A stretch of 20,680 nt of DNA from the NCBI RefSeq assembly GCF_000281045.1, contig NW_008246175.1, positions 127,115-147,794 of the forward strand, written 5' to 3'. The notes below the pieces were generated by a model. It worked only from the letters and a program-made list of their open reading frames with translations. It searched no databases and was not told the origin of the DNA. Positions within the stretch are counted from its first letter, which is position 1, and every line of letters begins with the position of its first letter. This stretch comes from Saprolegnia diclina VS20. Taxonomy: Eukaryota; Oomycota; Saprolegniomycetes; Saprolegniales; Saprolegniaceae. Both the position numbers and the translations under genes were made by a program. Below, piece by piece: positions 1-9,363 of the stretch.

Positions 1-378
1 GGAGTGTTCTTGGTCGGAAACGACACTCGCACTCGCGGTCTTCCCTCTGTGGACGTTGCAGACCTTCTTGCTCGACGCTCCGCCACGTCCAAAGAAAAAA
101 ATTCTTGACGTCAACTTGTCATTTGTTACGAAAGGAGTTCCTTCAATGGCGCTTGCATAGCCCTGCACAGGACCGTCGGCACGAAGCGCTGGCTCGAGCG
201 GCACCAGAAGCTCGGGAATGAGCGACAATGGCTGCTTGGAGCGTGTGAATTGAACTAGGAGACTCACGTTGGCTGCCCGACAACTGAGAGTCTCACGCCA
301 ACAAACTGTGCTACAGCCGTACTGCAGCAACGCGACCGAACGCAGCTGGCCGATCACCCCGATAAAGTACGAATTCAT
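1..378 (-). CDS. Unidentified ORF, 5' part, open at left edge
   Basis: An ATG at 378-376 on the minus strand opens a frame of exactly 126 codons with no stop before position 1, so the 3' part lies outside the window. The product begins MNSYFIGVIGQLRSVALLQY and contains the stretches SLIPELLVPLEPALRADG and SRIFFFGRGG. I do not recognise a family, signal peptide or membrane segment. Third codon positions are clearly less GC-rich than in the neighbouring genes, which weakens the case. A GTGAGT followed 36 nt later by CAG inside the frame could be an in-frame short intron, but 36 nt would be shorter than every other intron here. The ORF would diverge from the CEP120-like gene with only 48 bp between the two ATGs. 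A chance ORF remains possible. Confidence 0.4.
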   Translation of the reverse strand, partial: MNSYFIGVIGQLRSVALLQYGCSTVCWRETLSCRAANVSLLVQFTRSKQPLSLIPELLVPLEPALRADGPVQGYASAIEGTPFVTNDKLTSRIFFFGRGGASSKKVCNVHRGKTASASVVSDQEHS

Positions 379-426
379 CCGTACCTAACGATGCGCACTT
401 AATCGGCACTTGCCATCGCCGACGCG
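379..426. promoter_or_regulatory. Very short divergent intergenic region with a three-codon upstream ORF
   Basis: Only 48 bp separate the minus-strand ATG (378) from the CEP120-like ATG (427). If both genes are real, their transcripts must start inside this gap or overlap. An ATG at 391 followed by two codons and TAA (391-402) would be a minimal upstream ORF, in the same frame as the CEP120 start but closed by its own stop. No clear TATA box or oomycete Inr/FPR match is visible. Confidence 0.3.
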
Positions 427-3400
427 ATGGAGCTCGAGATCCATGTGCGCCGAGCGCGGAACCTGACGTTCGCCGCGTCCTCCGTTGACCCGGCGGCGCT
501 GGAGCTGCGCATCCAATGCTCCGTCAACGGCGACCTCCGGAGCAGCGGCAGCGGCAAGCGGTCGTCGTCCAAGGGCTTTGACGGCTACGTCTGGCGCGGC
601 GACGCCGGTGTGCTGCGGTGGCACCTCTCGCTCACCGACTTTCGCCGCCTCAAGAGCATGCGCCCAACGCTCAAAATCTACGTCTTTGGCATTGGCGCCC
701 AGGTTCATACGCTCGGCTGGTTCTTCCTCGACTTACGGTACCTTAATAACGTTGTGGCAGAGGTATCATGGAGACTTGTATTGCTAGGACACCCGACACG
801 GCGCTGCGCTGGGTCAAAATCCTCAACTCCAAGCACCACGGCGAAGTGTACGTCAAGAGCCAACTCGCCAAGGCGAGCGTGGCGCCTGCACCATCGACGC
901 CGCAGGCCTTACCTGCCACCGCCGTGACCACCACCGAGCCCATGGCGACCGAGGCTCCCGAGTGCCTGGTGGTCGGACCAATCGAGACAGCGACCGACGT
1001 CTTCCTCCTCACCGTCACCTTGGTCAACGCACGCGAGATGACGGCCATGATCACGAAATTGCTTCAGAAATCGTCGCCGAATGAGATCGCCGCCATCAAG
1101 AGCGCGGGCTTCTGGCTCGCATACTCGCTCTTTGACGTCCTCGTACAAAGCGACGCGTTCACGTCGCTCGAGTCGGCCAGCTTTGGGCTTCTCCGCGGCG
1201 TCTTTCGGCTCCAGAGCTCGCTGGGATTCCTGCGCGAGCACACGCTGGCGACGCCCCTGCCTCTCTTCCTCTGCACGGTCGACCGCATCCTCGGGCGTGT
1301 CGAAATGCCGCTGCGCACGCTCGCCGAGCTCGACTTGCCCGCGCACGCCGAAGGCAGCTACCCGTTTGAGCCCTCCCACGCGACCAAAGGTAGAGCCAAC
1401 TCTTGGCGCAGTCTTTGCTAAAACGGCGTAGGCACGCCATTGGGGGTCGTGGACGTCGCGCTGGATCTCGTGCTCGAAGCTCCGACCAGCGTAGAGCCAG
1501 AAGTCGCGGTCGCGGTCGAACCAACGCCGTTGCGGAGTGCTTTTTACGGCAACATCGACTACTTGGAGCTCCATCATCACCAGCATCTGGACACGGATGG
1601 CGGTATGCTGGAGCTCACGACATCCAGCTCGGACGAGAGCCTTCGCGCCCCGATGATCGTGGCGGAGCACCGAGATGCGGTGCTAATGTGGACGGACGGG
1701 CTCTCTTGGCTCTCGCCTACGGCCCGTGACGACGTGACCGTCACTGTCGGCGAGGTGCAAGTGCACGCGACCTTATTGCACGACGTGCACTCGGCCGTGC
1801 TTTACGAAGACGACGGTCGCGCTGTGGGTACCATCTTTTACAGCTACACCTCCGAAGTGCCACCGCCATCAACCCTCGAGCGCCCCGGGTCCCCACTCGT
1901 GCTCGTGCTCCAAATTCTCTCGATCAAAGCCACGAGTCACTGGGACACGACCAGTACCCCGGTGCACGTTGCGTTCGAACCTTCCCTCGTCGAGACCAAG
2001 AGCGGCCCTCGCTGTGCGTACTCCTTGCCTACAATCTCAATCTCAATCTCAAACGTAGTGTCGACATCTCGCATCTCACTTCGCGCAAAAGAAGACGTCG
2101 ACGTCGAGGCGGCCAAGACGGTGTTTTGCCACGTGCAAGCATCGCAGCTCCAACGGCCGTGGCAGCTGCATCTCGAGACGACCGCCCACGAGAGCATCGC
2201 GGTCGCTACGCTCAGCCTCGCGTACCTCGGTATGCTCAAGCAGAGCCAGCGCTGCGACCTCTGTGGCGAGCTTCTTGCAGAAGATACCGACCACGCCCAC
2301 GACGGCGCGCCACAAAGCGTCACAACCTTTACGTACTGCGAAGTCTACGTACCGGCCGTGCGCCCCGGCTCGGACACGGCCGCAGCCACCTTGCACGTTG
2401 TGGCCACACTGCAAGACAAGTACCCGATCGCGCCAGTGTACCCCCCGCCCCTTGCGAGCCCCCGCCCAGTGGTGACGCCCAGGCCTCTGCAAGCCAAGCC
2501 TGTCCAGCAGACCCATCACGACGACGCCATGGTCGCGACAGATGACGTATCGCCGACGACTCGAGTCGGGGTAGTAGCACCCGGACCAGCCTTGAGGACG
2601 CCAGTACGAGAGACTTCACGCCGCGTCTACTGATGACTCATCGAACGGTGTAGGATACAACAAACGCGACAATAGCATGCACATGTGCGGCAACGCTCGC
2701 CGCCGAGAAGCGCGTTCTCGCAGAAAAGCAGCGCGAGCTGCAGGCGACGCACCACCGACGCATGGAAGCGCTGGAAGCCGAGTGGGCAAGTCGCGAGAAA
2801 GACCGCGTCCAAACGGTCGTCTTGCTACCTTGATACGTTGAAACTCACGTCGCAGTAGGTGCGCGTCGCGCAGCACGAGTACATGGCTCTCGAGACCGAG
2901 CTGCGCAAGACATTGGCCGAGCTTGAGCAGCGCGAACGGCGCCTCGCGCACGCCGAAGAGTCGGCGCGGCTTCAGAGCGAGCTCCAAAAGCAAGAGACCG
3001 AGGCCAACGAGCGCCGGGTGAAGCGAGAGACGTCGGCGACGCTGCAGAGCATGGAGGCGCAGCTCGAGCGCCTTCACGTCGAATTGCGGGCGATGCAAGG
3101 TCGGGCCGAACGGGCCGAAGCGCGCGCCACCTCGCTGGAGCAAGACATGACGACGGTCCGCGCCGAGCTGCGCAAGAGCCCCGAGCATGCCCTTCGGCAA
3201 GAAGTCGTGCGCTGCGAAGCGACCATTGCGTCCCTCGTACGCACCGATGCGATAGTTTAACCTTGTCACGCGTATATATGGAGCGTAGGAGAAGCGGCTA
3301 CGCGACATGGACCTCGAGAAAGCCAAAGCGGACGCGACACAAATGGAGCTCGTCGCGCAAGTCGAGCGACTCACGCTGCTCCTGCAGCGCGAGAAGCGCA

Positions 3401-3690
3401 AGCAAGAAGACGAGAAAGCGAGTGAAATCGACAAGCTCCGGCTCAAATACCGGGCGCGCGAGGAGCGGTTTGTCTTGGACGGCGACCGCGAAGAGCTCCG
3501 AGCCATCAAGAAGCAGCTCGATCTGCTCCGAGAGGTGAGCGGGCGCGATGTGCATCCCGAGGTCACGCGCCTTCAGCGGGAGAAGGACGACCTAATGCAG
3601 CGAGGCGGGTACGCCGCCGACAGCCCCGTCATCGTCGAGCTTGATCGCCGCATTTTGGCGGCTCGAAACACGGGTCTTCGACGACCGTAG
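427..3690 (+). CDS. CEP120: CEP120-like centrosomal protein (C2 domains plus C-terminal coiled coil)
   Basis: Six exons are inferred: 427-737, 788-1389, 1432-2603, 2654-2815, 2859-3236 and 3289-3690, giving 1008 aa (human CEP120 is close to 990). CEP120 acts in centriole elongation and basal-body assembly. The N-terminal C2 domain (about 1-130) keeps the family pattern of a hydrophobic strand ending in LGWFFLDLR, then ALRWVKIL after the first splice. A second C2-like/DUF3668 region includes TPLGVVDVALDLVLEAP, and a third beta-rich region follows to about 690. From about 710 to 960 the protein is a charged coiled coil rich in Glu, Arg, Leu and Gln. Introns are 50, 42, 50, 43 and 52 bp, all ending in TAG. 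The third (2604-2653) is supported by a GTACGA donor and matching phase. The fourth is the least certain, since donors at 2807, 2816 and 2819 are all in phase. The family call rests on domain order and local motifs. Confidence 0.82.
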
Positions 3691-4236
3691 CTAATAGCAC
3701 ATTTGTCAAAGGCTTTTTGTTTTCTTAGTGTCCCTAAATGTACTCGCCCATGCGTGGCTCCTAGTCTTGAGACTTGGGCAGTGGTAGCCCAAATGGTGAC
3801 TCTGCGACGCAACAAGACGACGCGCGACCGCTTCGGGTGACCGATTTCAGAGAGCTTCCTCGGTCGAGCTGACTCCCACAGACGCAGAACTCCATCACAG
3901 CCAGACGGGGTCGCTGCAAGCAACTCAACTTCGTCAGCAACACGCGTGTGGCGGGATGTCGCCGGTGGACGCTCATCCCTGCAGTGTCAAGGCGCCATGT
4001 TGCGTGTCGAGGTGAGATGCGCCTGGCCAATAATGATGACGTGGCAGTTTTTGCGAGCTCGACACAAGAGCAAAGTCAGGTGCCGCGTCTCAGCAGTAGT
4101 CCGAGCACGGCACGGAGGACCCACGGATTCCTCTGTCAGTGTCGGCTGCAGTTGACAGTTGCTGCCTCCAACGGGATTCCAATCAAACGTTTGTATAAAC
4201 ACTTAACTACGGACACAGAGAACTTAGTCGCAACGC
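3691..4236. other. Convergent intergenic region without a recognisable gene
   Basis: This lies between the CEP120-like stop and the small minus ORF. Short ORFs exist on both strands (for example + 3948-4262), but none shows biased third positions, a family motif or a consistent splice pattern. I see no canonical AATAAA near the CEP120 stop, no tRNA and no repeat. It probably holds the CEP120 3' untranslated region. Confidence 0.5.
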
Positions 4237-4407
4237 CTAGGGCGACGGCGCGGCAGTTGTAAGCGTGGCCGAGATCGCCACGATGTGGACACCGAGCATT
4301 GTCTCGTCGACGTCCGTACAGGAGGGCGCTTCGTCGTTGGTCGCATCCAAATTGATGGCGGGCACCATGACGCGGACGGGGCGCGTCGGCTGCGTCGGGC
4401 GGGGCAT
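4237..4407 (-). CDS. Possible small protein of 56 aa, unidentified
   Basis: The frame runs from ATG 4407-4405 to a stop at 4239-4237 and encodes MPRPTQPTRPVRVMVPAINL followed by an acidic and then a hydrophobic tail. Third positions are GC-rich, as in the real genes nearby. A good match to the oomycete Inr plus FPR core promoter lies about 25 to 43 nt upstream in the correct orientation (4450-4432), which is the main support. I see no known domain; the tail VHIVAISATL is too short for a firm membrane call. It sits downstream of the ISWI gene on the same strand. A non-coding transcript or a chance ORF is possible. Confidence 0.38.
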   Translation of the reverse strand: MPRPTQPTRPVRVMVPAINLDATNDEAPSCTDVDETMLGVHIVAISATLTTAAPSP

Positions 4408-4431
4408 CGTTTTGCGTCTTGTGTCGTGTGA

Positions 4432-4450
4432 GGGAAATTGGCAACTGAAC
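4432..4450 (-). promoter_or_regulatory. Oomycete Inr/FPR-like core promoter
   Basis: Read on the minus strand this is GTTCAGTTGCCAATTTCCC. It fits the oomycete initiator plus flanking promoter region, recalled as GCTCATTYYNCAWTTT followed by pyrimidines, at about 16 of 19 positions. Transcription would start near 4447 and give a leader of about 40 nt before the ATG at 4407. The consensus is from memory; the match was read directly. Confidence 0.45.
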
Positions 4451-4646
4451 CGGAGCTGCCGCGCGCGTGTGTGACTCACACTGCAACGTCGGCAAGCCAC
4501 GTCAACTGGCAACAGTAGGCGACACCCAGGAGCGACGCGGACTGACTCGCTGGCGACCGTCGAACAACTGCATCCCACTGGGCTCATTCAACTCGGATGC
4601 ATAAATATACATACGTTCGGTGGCATATGCACGTTATATGGACCTC

Positions 4647-7600
4647 CTACGCGTTCTCTCGCATTTCGCGCTCGTATCTATCACCATCGCGTCAGCTCCA
4701 TCGCACAAGCCAACTGGATCGTACCTCGATTTGTCCGTCTCTTGGGCTTCGTTCCACGGCTCCTTCTCCTCGTCCGTCATGGCGAGCCAGAGGTCCGTGA
4801 GCTTGGACATGAGCTCCACGATGCCCGTGCCCTCGGGCATTGACGCACGCACTTCGTTGCGCTTGGCGAGGCTGAAAAGAACGTACGCGCTCCGCGGCTT
4901 CTTCACGGGCTTCTTGTTCTCCGCGCCTGCATCAATCAGAAATCTATCATAATACAAAGAAGCTCGGCTACCTTTCTTGGCCTTTTTGCTGTTGGTCGGT
5001 GTCGACGCTTGCTTCATGGCCGTTGGCGACCACGGGCTCTTGGGCAAGCGTTTGGCGTCGCCCTGCTGCTCTTCGGACGTCAGCACCGACGCTGGCCGCT
5101 TCCTACATTGCGGAGCTTGAGAATCGATATTGTCGCTTGTTGTAGCAATGTACTTGGTCGGGAGGTAGCTCAAATAGTCCATGTGGATGTCCCAGGACGG
5201 CTGGCCTTCCTTGGCGTTGGCAATCTATGCCGAGTGAGTGCCTTTTTTACTACAGGACGCAAGAAAGACCGTACCGGCGTCGCAATGTGCTGAATCTGCT
5301 GCAAAATCGAACTCAGCTGGCACTTGACGTGCTTGGCGCAAAACTTGAGCGCGATCGTCGACGCTTCCTTGTCCGACGACGTGGCAATCATCTGCACAAG
5401 CTCTTCCACGAGGCTCTCGCTCATGTCGGTCGACGACGCCTTCTTTTCCACGGCCGCAGCCGGCGCCTTGCCCTCTTTCTTGGCGCGCTTCGCCTCACGC
5501 TGGGCCTGCATCTTCTTGGCTTCCTTCATGATCATCTCGTCCACGCGCGCTTGGTTCTACATCGATCACCATGGGCTTGTGCGCAAAACACTCTGGGCAT
5601 GCAACGTACCCGGTTGAGGTCGGCCTTGGCCGCCGCGATACGCTCGGCGAGGTCTTTGCGTTGCAGCTGGAGCTCGGCCTTGAGCGCGCTATCGCGCTTT
5701 TCTTTCTGCTCAAAGTCCAAGTTGTCCTTTTCGCAAATGCGCATGAGCGCGTCGCAGCGACGCCCGAGCTCGGCCGAGCTGCGGCTCTTGAGGTAGTAGT
5801 CGAACGTGCACACGTCCGCTTGGTGGATCTCGCGCTTGATCTTGTCCCACGCGCCATACCCGTACGTGTTGACGAGGCACAGCAAGAGTCGGTCTTCCTC
5901 CTCCGTAAAGAGCTTCCCGCCCTTGCCTTGGTAGTTGATGACAAGGTCCTCGAGCGGGTTCTCGTAGCGCTTGACTTTGAGCGCAGTCTGCTCGGCGAGG
6001 CGCTCGATCTCAAGGAGCTTCGACTCGCCCTTCTCGATCGACTTGCGCAGCTTCTCCCAGTCGTTGAGCTCGGGGCCGCGGCGCCAAAACGTCTCGGCGT
6101 ACCGCGTGACTTCGTCGAGCGGCTTGCTCATCTCGCGCGCGACCGCCGTGAGGTTGGCGCGGCCGTACCGCCCCAAGAGCTTGACAAAGAGGAAAAACTG
6201 GGGCTTGTTCCAGTCCGCAAACGCCTCCCGAAGCAGCGTCTCCTTCTCTTCTTGGAGCTCAGGCGACAAAAAGTTGGCTTCCTTGAGGTCATCTTGGGAC
6301 GTCGCTTTGGCGGCCTCGTACGCAGCAACTTCGATTTCGTGGAGCTCGACGAGGCGGTGGCGCTGGAAAAACTGCCACTCGTCCATGCGCGGCAATCTAC
6401 TCGGCACATGGAAACAAATTGAGCAAAACAGAAAGCATACCGAAGCGCCTTGGGGAGCTGCTTGAGCTTGGACGCCTTGACCTTGCTCGACACCTCGTCC
6501 GTCTTGAGCACCGTGCGGCGCTCGCGCTTGCCCATGCCGTCGGCCAGCGTCTTGGCAAACTCGAGGTCGGCGAGGCGCTTGAGTTCTTCGAGGCGCTCCT
6601 TCTCCTTCGAGTAGTCGACGCCGTCGACGACCTGCATGTTGCCGCCGTCGAGCTTAAAGTTGAGCAAGTCGCCCTTGTCATGCGCTTGCATCTTTTGGTT
6701 CATCTCTTCCGTGCGCGCTTCGCCGTTGGCCAAGATCGCGTCAATGTCGTCGTCCGTGATCTGCTGGTCGTCGTTTGCTCGAAACACTTCGTCGGCGCCA
6801 AACCGAATCATGTCGAGCATGTCTGATTTCGAGAGGTTCTTCTGCTTCTCCTGGAGCCGACCTTGCTGCACGACCATTGCATCGAGCTTGAGCTTTTGTT
6901 GCGCGCGCTCAATGATCTTTTCTTCGACCGAGTTGGACGTCACAAAACGATAGACGTGGACCTCCTTCTTTTGGCCAATGCGATGGGCACGGTCCTGCGC
7001 CTGCAGATCGGCCTGCGGGTTCCAGTCCGAGTCGTACAAAATGACAATGTCGGCCGTGTACAAGTTGATGCCGAGACCGCCCGCGCGCGTACTCAGCAAA
7101 AAGATAAACTTGGACGAGTTCGGACGGTTGTACGCGTCGATCGACGCTTCGCGCTCGTCGTACGACGTTTGGCCGTCAATGCGGCAGTACCTAACCCTCC
7201 CAGTTAGCACGACGCACGCAGACATACGTCGTACTCGTGCTGCCGCATGCGGCAATAGTCTTCCATGATGTCCAGCACGCGCGTCATTTGAGAAAAGATG
7301 AGCACCCGCGACCCGCGCTCCTTGAGACGACGCAGGAGCTTGTCCATGAGGATCATCTTGCCGCAGTTGTCGACGAGATGCTCGCCCATCGGCGGCAACG
7401 TCCGGTCTTCTTGGCCCTCGAACAGGTACGGGTGGCCGCAGCACTTGCGCAGTTGCCTACCCATTCCAGCATGAAGAGACATGCTACACTGTATAATCCT
7501 ACATGACGATGTTTTGGAGCGCGCTCTTGGACGCGGTCGTGCCGCCCGTGAGCGTGTTCATGTCGCGCAAAAGCAGCGTCTTGTACAGCGCCTTTTGCAT

Positions 7601-9128
7601 TGGCGTCATGCCCACAAAGAGCAGTGTTTCCTTCTTGGGTGGCAGACTCTTCTCGACGTCGGCTTTCAAGCGGCGGAGCATGAAGGGTCGCAGAATACGG
7701 TGCAGCTGCGTGATCATCTGCTTCTTGGCTTCTTCGTCCTCCGTGTCCAAGTTGAACCTATATGCGCACAAGCATTCGCGTCAACTCGTTGCTAGAATCG
7801 ACGACGCACCATTCGTCAAACTGCTCGGACGAGCTAAAGACGTCGGGCAGCAAAAAGTTGAGCAGCGCCCAGAGCTCGTGGAGGTTGTTTTGGAGCGGTG
7901 TGCCCGTGAGCAAGAGGCGGTGCTCGGTTGCAAGCATCCGCACGACGGTCGAGAACTGCGACGACTCGTTCTTGATGCGATGCGCTTCGTCAATGATGAG
8001 GTACCGCCACGCAAACTTGCACAGCGTCGTCTTGGCCTTCAAGCACATTTCAAATGTCGTGACGCACACGTCAAAGCGCCGGTCGTCGTTGGACGTGCCA
8101 GGGCAGAGCACGTCGTCGATCATGCGCTGGCGCTCGTCCTTGTCGCCGTGAAACTTGACCGCACGGAGCGACGGGCACCAGCGCGCAAACTCGGCGAGCC
8201 AGTTGCTTAGCGTCGACTTGGGCACAAGCACAATGTGGGGGCCCGAGATGTTCTGGAACTCCTTAAAGTACCCCAGCACCGAGATCGTCTGGAGCGTCTT
8301 CCCGAGACCCATCTCGTCGGCAAGGATACCGTTGATGCCTTGGTTGGCCAGGTTGACCATCCAGCTGAGCCCTTCGAGCTGGTACTGCCGCATCGTGCCA
8401 AACTTGATGACGCTCGGCTGCACGGTGAGGCGGACGGTATCGTGCTTGTCGTGGAGAAGCTCGTCGTCCTCTTCCCGCTCGGATTTTTTGGCCTTCTTGG
8501 ACGTCGTTGCCTTCTTCGGCTCCGTCACGCCAAAGTGCTTGAAGATATCGCTCTGGGAGAGGAGGTACTGGAGCCGCGCCGAGGCCGACCCAGCCTTCTT
8601 CGCTGCGAGTTCGTCTTTTTGGCGCTGCTCTTCCGCGCGGAGCGCGTCCCGTTCACTACGGGCTTGGCTCACGAGCTCCTGTCGCGCGCGCTTCGACTCG
8701 ACTTGCTCGTCCGTGAGCGGTTTGGCCGGGCGCTTCTTCTCGCGCGCGATCTCTGCTGCGGTCGGTTTGCGTTCGCGCTTGCCGTCAATGCGGTCGCGCT
8801 CTTCGCGCTTCCGCGCCCGCTCTTCCTCCACCTGACGATCGCGCGCCAAGCACTCTTCTTCGTAGCGAAGACGGTCCGCACGCGCTGCGTCCAAGTACGG
8901 TTCGCGTTCTTCCGGCGTCAGGTTGGCCCAGCGCGCGCTGACTTCGCGCTGGACAACGCCGACGTCGACACCGGCCCCGTCGACCTGGGCCTCAATGGAC
9001 GCGTCGTCACCGGCGCTACCGACCTCGTTGAGCTCGGAGCGGATCGAGCTCATGGCATGCTTCTGGAAGTGGGCGTACGCGCTCTTGGGCTTGACCAGCG
9101 GCGCGGTCGTCGTCTCGTCCGTCGCCAT
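4647..9128 (-). CDS. ISWI: ISWI-family chromatin-remodelling ATPase with HMG boxes at both ends
   Basis: Nine exons (low to high): 4647-4677, 4725-4926, 4972-5224, 5275-5556, 5610-6396, 6441-7190, 7235-7456, 7503-7757 and 7810-9128; 1366 aa. It would slide nucleosomes using ATP. Order: HMG box about 12-95 with an acidic insertion at 36-57; charged linker; ISWI N-terminal motif [11 protein letters not shown] about 189-199; SNF2 ATPase with DEMGLGKT 271-278, DEAH 380-383 and [10 protein letters not shown]; helicase C lobe with [10 protein letters not shown] and [21 protein letters not shown] about 850-1080 (SANT 908-955, SLIDE 1005-1070); second HMG box about 1298-1366, ending at the C terminus. 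Every junction restores the family sequence, for example FDEW|FNLD, NIVM|QLRKCC, HE|YCRIDGQ and the HMG end DKSRYEREM. The start is the first ATG after an Inr-like TCATTCTC (9204-9197). The HMG boxes are unusual, since animal and yeast ISWI lack them. Confidence 0.95.
4678..4724 (-). other. Last ISWI intron, required for the C-terminal HMG box end
   Basis: This is a 47-bp intron with donor GTACGA and acceptor ATAG. Splicing joins codons for DKSR to YEREMRENA and a TAG stop, which is the usual end of an HMG box. Reading through instead gives an unrelated 24-residue tail (starting YDPVGLCDG). The agreement with HMG-box sequence is strong evidence for the intron. Confidence 0.85.
4927..4971 (-). 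other. In-frame 45-bp intron just before the second HMG box
   Basis: Donor GTAGCC, acceptor GCAG and a CTGAT branch-like element near the acceptor mark an AT-rich 45-bp intron. It is a multiple of three and has no stop in frame, so retention would insert 15 residues ([15 protein letters not shown]) into the basic linker before the second HMG box. It is the only one of the 16 inferred introns that ends in CAG instead of TAG. Confidence 0.65.
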
Positions 9129-9363
9129 CCTCCTGTGTCCTGCCGCGGAATTGGAACCCTAAAATCCACCCGACTGCCCCGTTTTGGAATCCTGCGAGAA
9201 TGAATATTCGTTTCCAGAACCCCGCCAAATTATGGGCGCGCGTTTCATTGGCTCATACTAATATCTTTTTATCCAATCGAACGCGTTGCCGGATACGCGT
9301 ATCCGGTTTCCCTCGGCGTGTTGACACGACGTGGGGACAAAGATCTTGGTCGACGTATCGTCC
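9129..9363. promoter_or_regulatory. Divergent promoter between ISWI and PP2C genes
   Basis: The 235-bp gap separates two ATGs pointing away from each other. It contains CCAAT boxes in both orientations (ATTGG 9247-9251, CCAAT 9273-9277), two ACGCGT boxes (9281-9286 and 9295-9300), and an 18-bp perfect palindrome (9289-9306). Minus-strand TCATTCTC at 9204-9197 is an Inr-like start for ISWI. Plus-strand GCTCATACTAATATC at 9251-9265 partly fits the oomycete Inr/FPR for PP2C. No ATG lies between that element and 9364. A run GAATATTC-GT-TTCCAGAA (9202-9219) resembles two heat-shock half-site pairs, with one unit in the wrong orientation. Confidence 0.6.
9289..9306. repeat. Perfect 18-bp palindrome with central ACGCGT
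   Basis: CCGGATACGCGTATCCGG equals its own reverse complement over all 18 bases. Its centre is ACGCGT, the MluI cell-cycle box core of fungal MBF sites. A second ACGCGT lies 9 bp upstream (9281-9286). It sits in the shared ISWI/PP2C promoter, so a dimeric regulator site is likely; the binding factor is unknown. Confidence 0.6.

Noticed and set aside
2616-3566. 316-codon minus-strand ORF opposite the CEP120 coiled coil
   Set aside because: It is rich in Ser/Arg in one frame and mirrors the charged coiled-coil exons. The + strand exons join with consistent splice phases.
5571-6422. 283-codon + strand ORF opposite the ISWI HAND-SANT-SLIDE exon
   Set aside because: The minus strand encodes a clear SANT/SLIDE region with matching splice junctions.
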